NCBI RefSeq assembly: GCF_021513275.1 | Contig: NZ_CP090978.1 | Coordinates: forward strand, 2,542,001 to 2,606,000 | Length of the DNA: 64,000 bases | Origin: Paenibacillus hexagrammi | GTDB lineage: Bacteria; Bacillota; Bacilli; Paenibacillales; NBRC-103111 | Reading direction: 5' to 3' | In this document: piece after piece, positions 59,208-64,000 of the stretch | Position numbering within the stretch: position 1 is the first letter of the stretch | Layout: each line of letters begins with the position of its first letter | Notes under the pieces: model-generated | Database searches by the model: none | Seen by the model: the letters and a program-made list of their open reading frames with translations, nothing else | What the model was told of the DNA's origin: nothing | Program-made: the position numbers and the translations under genes

Positions 59208-59915
59208 CTACGACCACTCCTCTAAAAAATAACTATTATGCATGTCAATAGTGTTCTCCAGTCTACCCCAGAACCGAATAGCTGTTTGAATGTGATGGAT
59301 TTCAACGGCTTCAACCTGAAGGGTATTCCCCTCGTAATGCGGCTGAAACTTTAAAACGACCTTTTCTAAACCGTCATCACTGGTTTCGATATCGAAGTGA
59401 TAGCAGAATATATCTGAATCGCCTTCAATCGTAGAAATGAACGGCAAGTCATGTCTTTCTTTACCTATGCTGATGCGAGGTTTGTCTCGTCCCTTTGGCA
59501 TTCGGAAGAAATAACACAGGCTTCCGCTCCAGTAGCCGCTTTTATCTTCAGCATAGTAATCATTGAACTTTTCCGTTACGATCGGCAATTCGAGTATTCG
59601 ATTGATCTTTTCCACCGTTACTGTTTCACTGAGCCGCTCTTGCCAATAGGCAATTGTCTCCGCGTCGAGGCTTTCCCTGTAGGTGATTTCCTTCAGCATT
59701 CGAGGCCAGTAATGATTCAGGATCTGCATATACGGCGCAGGAGAATGGCCTTCCAACTGATGCCAATCCTCCTCCGCATTGTTTTGATAAATCACATCAA
59801 GTGAAATTTTCTTAGTAAGAAGAAGCTTTTTGCTCTCTTTTAAGTAAATGAATACAGCGTAAGTTTCATCCTGCAGCAGATATATATTGCCTCCGATTTT
59901 TTTTGCCGTCTTCAT
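59208..59915 (-). CDS. Uncharacterised protein
   Basis: 235 residues, intact, beta-rich with mixed charge; I do not recognise it. Notable segments are YLLQDETYAVFIYLKESKKL, KSGYWSGSLCYFFRMPKGRD and VLKFQPHYEGNTLQVEAVEI. No signal peptide or membrane segment. Its start overlaps the upstream gene by 50 bases, near a run of eight A. If that run were seven, the two frames would fuse into one protein, so the boundary between these genes is uncertain. Confidence 0.6.
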   Translation of the reverse strand: MKTAKKIGGNIYLLQDETYAVFIYLKESKKLLLTKKISLDVIYQNNAEEDWHQLEGHSPAPYMQILNHYWPRMLKEITYRESLDAETIAYWQERLSETVTVEKINRILELPIVTEKFNDYYAEDKSGYWSGSLCYFFRMPKGRDKPRISIGKERHDLPFISTIEGDSDIFCYHFDIETSDDGLEKVVLKFQPHYEGNTLQVEAVEIHHIQTAIRFWGRLENTIDMHNSYFLEEWS

Positions 59916-61383
59916 TAAGATAAGGCCGACTCACCCTTATGCTGACATCATCTAAATAAAAACTGTACATAACGTCCTCCCCGAATAAGGAAGAGGCTAG
60001 GATTCGTTGTACATTGTTCACGCTCAATTCTTCATTCTCAAAAATCTGAGGCGGTACTTTCGGCCATCCTTCCATGAGCAGGGGCTGGTTTGCCTTTAGT
60101 CTTTCAAACATGCCTTCTTTACATAGCGGTATTTGACCCACGTCATAATTGTCATGATCTTCCAACCAGTAGCATCCTTCCGCCAGCATTGTTTGAACGT
60201 CATTTACATTACATTCATCAGCATCAACCCAATGCTTCTTAAAATGGCGTTCACCCTTTATTCGGACATCGTATTCGTCTGTTTCTACAAAAAAAGAAGT
60301 CTCGACGTTTCCGCATACGCTAAGCATTCCATGGTTATAGTCGCCCCAAAATAATTCCTTGACTGCCAGATTGCCCCCGATATAAATTTCTTGACCGCCT
60401 ACAATCATATTGGAGGCTTGTACATTGCCTAGTACAATCAAGCCTGTTGAACCATCCGTATATTCATTATATATGTAGTTGTTGACAATCAAATCTCCTG
60501 TTACCAGGATTAAAAACACCGATTGCTGCTCGTGTTCTTCTCTTACCGCATCAATACCCAATGGATAATCAAGATGAATTTGTTCAACGGTCAGGTTTCC
60601 TTCATAGACTAGCACCGTTTCATTTTCAAATTCGCCGTTATTCTTCTCATCACGGGAATAAGCCCAGCAGTCTGCGGGGAGCAAGTGCTTGATTTCAGAG
60701 AACGTATGTCTGGTATAAGCAGGTATGTCTGTAGCCGTAATATGGTCATCAATCTCGACAGGTCGCGGAGCATTGAAGGCAAGGTCATAATTGGATTCCT
60801 CAATAATTTCTACAGCACGTTTCAACCCATAAGAATCATGCTCGGTGTACATCTTTCTCCATTCAAAGTCCCGCAATTCAATACGGCTATCGATGTCGCC
60901 ATTCCAGTGCACATGAAATCCAAAGCTTTCAAGAAACGATATGATGACCTCCGCAACTTTTAAAGCGTGTTCCGGATTTTCTCTGAACGTGCCAAAAGCA
61001 ATAGGCAGCACATTACTTTCAATAGCTCTCCTCAGATCCTGCTCGTGATAAAAACAGTAGCCTGCAGGCAATTTTCCTCGTTCAATCAATTCTTCATAAC
61101 ATTCATACGCATCGTCAATCCCGTCGCTTATTGTAATGCCGGCGTTATGCAGAGCAATGATACCTCCATCGCAAAGCATATCAAAGACCGCCACAAGTTG
61201 TTCAAAATGAGTTGGGCGAGCCCATTGATTAGAAGCTTCCATATGACTATGGAACAAGCTGTTAATTTCTATCTGAAGCTGTTTGTTATCAATTGGAATG
61301 TCATATTCTTCCGTTACTATTTCGAAGATTTCCTCTATGCTATAGAAACCTGATCTGACGAGCAGTTCAATTTGTTCGATCAT
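59866..61383 (-). CDS. Uncharacterised two-domain protein, DUF6891-like plus beta-helix-like
   Basis: 505 residues from ATG at 61383, which has AGGA seven bases upstream; a longer frame starts at 61455. The N-terminal half (ALHNAGITISDGIDDAYECY, AGYCFYHEQDLRRAIESN, SFLESFGFHVHWNGDIDSRI) looks like the DUF6891 family. The second half has a run of short strands (VLVYEGNLTVEQIHLDYPLG, FLILVTGDLIVNNYIYNE, LIVLGNVQASNMIVGGQEIY, GGNLAVKELFWGDYNHG, LSVCGNVETSFFV) like polymer-forming, bactofilin-like beta-helices. I can name no function. The fusion is unusual. Confidence 0.6.
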   Translation of the reverse strand: MIEQIELLVRSGFYSIEEIFEIVTEEYDIPIDNKQLQIEINSLFHSHMEASNQWARPTHFEQLVAVFDMLCDGGIIALHNAGITISDGIDDAYECYEELIERGKLPAGYCFYHEQDLRRAIESNVLPIAFGTFRENPEHALKVAEVIISFLESFGFHVHWNGDIDSRIELRDFEWRKMYTEHDSYGLKRAVEIIEESNYDLAFNAPRPVEIDDHITATDIPAYTRHTFSEIKHLLPADCWAYSRDEKNNGEFENETVLVYEGNLTVEQIHLDYPLGIDAVREEHEQQSVFLILVTGDLIVNNYIYNEYTDGSTGLIVLGNVQASNMIVGGQEIYIGGNLAVKELFWGDYNHGMLSVCGNVETSFFVETDEYDVRIKGERHFKKHWVDADECNVNDVQTMLAEGCYWLEDHDNYDVGQIPLCKEGMFERLKANQPLLMEGWPKVPPQIFENEELSVNNVQRILASSLFGEDVMYSFYLDDVSIRVSRPYLNEDGKKNRRQYISAAG

Positions 61384-61525
61384 GTATTTCCTACACCTAC
61401 CTCGATATATTTGAATCAGGATTCCTCTTTCAACAAAGAAATCTAATATATTCATAGTAGCACATTTTGGAAATACCCTCCCCTATTGCTTAACAAGAGG
61501 TCCTGAACGTGGATAATCTTTTTGA

Positions 61526-61554
61526 TTGACCAAACGTTCATTCAATAATAAAAT
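61526..61554 (+). promoter_or_regulatory. SigA-type promoter for the alpha/beta hydrolase and TetR genes
   Basis: TTGACC (61526-61531) and TAAAAT (61549-61554) are 17 bases apart. The imperfect palindrome TGACCAAACGTTCA overlaps the -35 region and could be bound by the TetR regulator encoded at 62366. Confidence 0.5.
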
Positions 61555-61652
61555 GGAAATGTATTCCATAGGATTTTGAATTGAAAAATGCAGACGATCT
61601 AAGCCTGCTAGTGGGCTTCGCTTTATTCTGCGTAAATCAACAAAGGAGTTGA

Positions 61653-62342
61653 ATGTTGATGGAAACACATATGAAGAAGATTGAATTGAATGGACTCCTG
61701 TTTCAGTATCGGGAAACTGGTCGACCATCTGCGCCGCCTCTGGTTGCACTTCATGCTTTAGGCTTAAACGCTGAGTCTTGGGATGAAGTTGCCTCTATTT
61801 TAGGGGGAAAATACCGCGTCTTGGCTCTAGATCAGCGCGGACACGGAGGCAGCGTTAGGACGGATGAGTATTCTTTTGAGCTTATGCGTGATGATCTGTT
61901 TCATTTTGCGAACGCCATGGATCTGGAAAAATTTACATTGATGGGTCATTCTATGGGGGGGACTGTTTCGTACCTTTTCTCGGAAGCCTATCCACGTAGA
62001 GTTGAGCGCCTTGTTGTGGAAGATACGCCTCCCCCATTTACCGGCAAATTTTTTGAATTCCCGCCAGAACCATCCGAGCCGCTTCCCTTCGATTGGAAAG
62101 TGGTGCCTTCGATTATCCAGCAACTTAACGAACCCAATCCCGAATGGTGGGACCGTCTATCTGAAATTCTTACACCAACTCTTCTCATTGGAGGCGGGGA
62201 TGCCAGCCATGTTCCGCAAGAAAAGCTATTGGAGGTTTCTAAGCTTATTCCTAATTGTCAATTAATTACGGTTGACGGTGCGGGACATTTCGTTCATCTT
62301 GCTAAATTGGATGCCTTTTTGAATGCTGTAAAACCTTTTTAA
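61653..62342 (+). CDS. Alpha/beta hydrolase fold protein
   Basis: 229 residues with the alpha/beta-hydrolase core. The nucleophile elbow is LMGHSMGG (Ser100), the acid is probably Asp183 in IGGGDAS and the base His212 in AGHFVH; ALDQRGHGGS is typical of esterase/lactonase-like members. No signal peptide. ATG at 61653 or 61659 follows AAAGGAG. The TetR regulator gene follows after 23 bases in the same direction. Substrate unknown. Confidence 0.82.
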   Translation: MLMETHMKKIELNGLLFQYRETGRPSAPPLVALHALGLNAESWDEVASILGGKYRVLALDQRGHGGSVRTDEYSFELMRDDLFHFANAMDLEKFTLMGHSMGGTVSYLFSEAYPRRVERLVVEDTPPPFTGKFFEFPPEPSEPLPFDWKVVPSIIQQLNEPNPEWWDRLSEILTPTLLIGGGDASHVPQEKLLEVSKLIPNCQLITVDGAGHFVHLAKLDAFLNAVKPF

Positions 62343-62365
62343 ATGTTATGGAGGATTGACACAAA

Positions 62366-62953
62366 TTGCCCCGTAATCCCGAAGAGTTTGAACGAATTCG
62401 ACAAGCTGCAAAAGAAAAAATTCATGCAGCGGCGATGCTGCTTTTTATAAAGAAAGGGTATCATGCCACGTCAATAGAAGATGTCTCTAGACAAGCGCAG
62501 ATATCCAAGGGTCTTCTTTACAATTACTACAAAGGAAAAGAAGACTTATTGGCCGCAATGGTTCAAGTTCGAATTGGAGAAGTAGCTGAGGTCATGGAAA
62601 ATGCCGCAGCACTTCCAAAGCCGGCTGATCAGCTCCGACATATCGTTGTGGGAGCATTAGAGAATGTTTACCAGCGTCCCGACATATACAGATTTTACTT
62701 GAATTTACAGACTCAGCCACAAGATGACCAAATTCTTGGAGCATATGGGCGTAAGCTAAGCGAAGCGTCCCGTACGCAGTTCGAAGTCCAATGTCGTATG
62801 TTTCAACAGATGGGGGTTAAGGAGCCTAAGCTTCGTGCGCTCTATTTTTCTTCCGCCTTAAACGGAGCGATGCTGATGATTTCAAGTTATCCTGATTTAC
62901 CGGTAGACCTGATGAAAGAACAGATGATTAGAGAATATTGCACGGGCGAATAG
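62366..62953 (+). CDS. TetR-family transcriptional regulator
   Basis: 195 residues. N-terminal helix-turn-helix IHAAAMLLFIKKGYHATSIE, DVSRQAQISKGLLYNYYKGK, then a helical ligand-binding domain (LRHIVVGALENVYQRPDIYR). TTG start at 62366 with GGAGG eleven bases upstream. Probably autoregulates with the adjacent hydrolase gene; the inducer is unknown. Confidence 0.85.
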   Translation: MPRNPEEFERIRQAAKEKIHAAAMLLFIKKGYHATSIEDVSRQAQISKGLLYNYYKGKEDLLAAMVQVRIGEVAEVMENAAALPKPADQLRHIVVGALENVYQRPDIYRFYLNLQTQPQDDQILGAYGRKLSEASRTQFEVQCRMFQQMGVKEPKLRALYFSSALNGAMLMISSYPDLPVDLMKEQMIREYCTGE

Positions 62954-63158
62954 ATATGCTATCGTAGTTGCTCCTGATATTGGAGAGCCTTGTCCTATGG
63001 TTATCTGAAACTATGACTGGTTAGTGACAATGATGATCTCGCCACTGAATCTGATAATGGCAGGCAGGTTTATGATGGCATTCGCCTTTTAGTCCTTATA
63101 TGGTCAATCATACAAGCTTCCTCGATTCAAGAACGTATATTATCGGGGAGGTGAGAAC

Positions 63159-63602
63159 ATGCAGAATAAGACTATTTCAAAAAAACCAGGAGTTAGAAAA
63201 GCAGTTATTACGCAAACCCTGCCTACACTAGTTCTCTGGGAAAATAACAATCAAACTGGTCGCCGTCTGCGTTTTCGCGGTAACCTAGGAGTGCGCACCC
63301 TAGTGATCTTTAATTTTAATGATCTCTTGTCGAGTTTTGTGTTCACAGGCAATCGCAACAGCACCCTTGTGCTTTTCCGGGATATCAATTACCAAGGCCC
63401 CCGCAGGGTGTTTCGCGGCTCCATCGAAGTAGACAGCTTGCCTGACTTCAATGATCAGACATCATCCTTCATCATGTCGCGCAGACGATTGACCAATGCT
63501 GAGATCGACGACATTCAAGCGCGTCGAGTTGCACCTGAAAACTTCGCCGAGGTTCTCGGAAACGGGACCGTTGCCATGAACAGAAAGAATGTAAAGCGAT
63601 AA
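63159..63602 (+). CDS. Beta/gamma-crystallin-like calcium-binding protein
   Basis: 147 residues with a single beta/gamma-crystallin domain pair: LVLWENNNQTGRRLRFRGN and LVLFRDINYQGPRRVFRGS, each ending in the N/D-N/D-X-X-S/T-S calcium motif, NDLLSS (54-59) and NDQTSS (98-103). No signal peptide by eye. GGGAGGTG precedes the ATG. Such proteins in Bacillus relatives are small calcium-binding or spore-associated proteins. The basic tail (RKNVKR) is notable. Followed by a terminator; function unknown. Confidence 0.7.
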   Translation: MQNKTISKKPGVRKAVITQTLPTLVLWENNNQTGRRLRFRGNLGVRTLVIFNFNDLLSSFVFTGNRNSTLVLFRDINYQGPRRVFRGSIEVDSLPDFNDQTSSFIMSRRRLTNAEIDDIQARRVAPENFAEVLGNGTVAMNRKNVKR

Positions 63603-63607
63603 TTTGT

Positions 63608-63650
63608 AAGAAGAGCGATCTTGGGAGCAGCCCCGATCGTTCTTCTTTTA
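63608..63650 (+). terminator. Intrinsic terminator after the beta/gamma-crystallin-like gene
   Basis: AAGAAGAGCGATC (63608-63620) pairs with GATCGTTCTTCTT (63635-63647) with one mismatch, then TTT. Confidence 0.8.
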
Positions 63651-63757
63651 ACATGAAAGAAATTTAATTTTCAAAATAAACTCTACTCCAAGTTCCTCGC
63701 CTTCATTTGAATATGATAACTCGAACAATAAGAAGACTCGAGGTGACTCTCTTCCAT

Positions 63758-64000
63758 ATGCGTATTCTGATTATTGCCCCTGAACAAATACCCGTACCTC
63801 CCCCTGTCGGAGGCTCGGTGGAACACAACATCTATCAAATTGCCAAAAAGATTTCTTCCAAGCACCAAGTAACCATTATTAGTCGATTACGTCCCAACTA
63901 CCCGAGGAAAACGATCCTAGGCCATATTACTATTATTCGAGTAGCTGGCAGTAATAAACAAGCTTACCTATCTAATGTAGTTCATACGATCAAACGTCAG
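63758..64000 (+). CDS. Glycosyltransferase, GT4-like, N-terminal part cut by window edge
   Basis: 81 codons reach the window end. MRILIIAPEQIPVPPPVGGSVEHNIYQI is the start of a GT-B-fold glycosyltransferase, where the GGS loop binds the donor sugar; KHQVTIISRLRPNYP follows. This resembles GT4 enzymes of spore-coat or cell-wall glycan synthesis (CotSA-like). GAGGTG lies about twelve bases upstream. Acceptor and donor unknown. Confidence 0.7.
   Translation, partial: MRILIIAPEQIPVPPPVGGSVEHNIYQIAKKISSKHQVTIISRLRPNYPRKTILGHITIIRVAGSNKQAYLSNVVHTIKRQ

Noticed and set aside
61483..61749. Minus-strand 88-codon frame upstream of the alpha/beta hydrolase
   Set aside because: It overlaps the promoter and start of the plus-strand hydrolase gene and lacks a ribosome site or known motif.
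1..64000. Mobile element, prophage or genomic island boundary
   Set aside because: No transposase, integrase, phage gene, tRNA or terminal inverted repeats were found, although the repeat arrays at first suggested one.

Overview
The window looks like chromosomal DNA from a Paenibacillus-type, low-to-mid GC Gram-positive soil or plant-associated bacterium. The reasons are strong AGGAGG-like ribosome sites, frequent TTG and GTG starts, LplB/LplC-type sugar permeases with an MsmX-type ATPase, a CcpA (CRE) site and many intracellular-type glycosidases. No tRNA, rRNA, transposase, integrase or CRISPR array is visible.

From the left edge to about 57.2 kb the window is one large carbohydrate-utilisation island. 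The leftmost operon (minus strand, 9881 to 1) holds a Gfo/Idh/MocA oxidoreductase, a TIM-barrel sugar isomerase, a putative TIM-barrel glycosidase, a GH2 enzyme, an unknown alpha/alpha-barrel-like protein and a LacZ-type GH2 cut by the window edge. An ABC importer operon (24774 to 13495, minus) encodes ATPase, a very large solute-binding protein, two permeases, two DUF5060/DUF4038 enzymes (the GH140 apiosidase superfamily) and a GH95. A third minus-strand block (38606 to 24886) encodes an SDR, GH29, a 905-residue putative glycosidase, a second GH95, two BNR/sialidase-like (GH33-type) enzymes, an MGH1/GH63-like enzyme, an AraC regulator and an esterase-like alpha/beta hydrolase. A metabolic block (46214 to 39719, minus) encodes an iron alcohol dehydrogenase, a DUF1537 four-carbon acid kinase, PdxA2, two DapA-family aldolases and an SGNH hydrolase. 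A plus-strand operon (46418 to 52222) encodes a beta-propeller glycosidase, a GH78 rhamnosidase and a six-hairpin glycosidase. Facing it, a minus-strand operon (57216 to 52436) encodes an L-fucose-isomerase-like enzyme, a split transketolase and an FGGY kinase, next to a divergent LacI regulator.

The combination fits breakdown of rhamnogalacturonan II (RG-II): L-galactose/L-fucose, rhamnose, apiose and the 2-keto-3-deoxy acids Dha and Kdo would be released. I infer that the DapA/Fe-ADH/DUF1537/PdxA2 set could convert Dha to pyruvate plus D-threonate and then to DHAP, and that the split-transketolase operon could handle D-apiose or D-arabinose. This is inference, not proof.

Two further things stand out. 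First, five tandem-repeat arrays sit between genes: about 10.1-10.9 kb, 11.66-13.09 kb (13 units of about 113 bp), 13.28-13.53 kb (51 bp), 38.8-39.7 kb (exactly 114 bp) and 41.3-41.7 kb (97 bp). Two share a hairpin core and two copy the end of the adjacent gene. Second, about 23 single-base indels interrupt 14 otherwise well conserved genes, most of them in short homopolymers. I read these mainly as sequence error, so these genes are reported as one CDS each with the break noted.

The right end (58.7-64 kb) is ordinary chromosome: a TPR protein, two uncharacterised proteins, an alpha/beta hydrolase with a TetR regulator, a beta/gamma-crystallin-like protein and the start of a glycosyltransferase.
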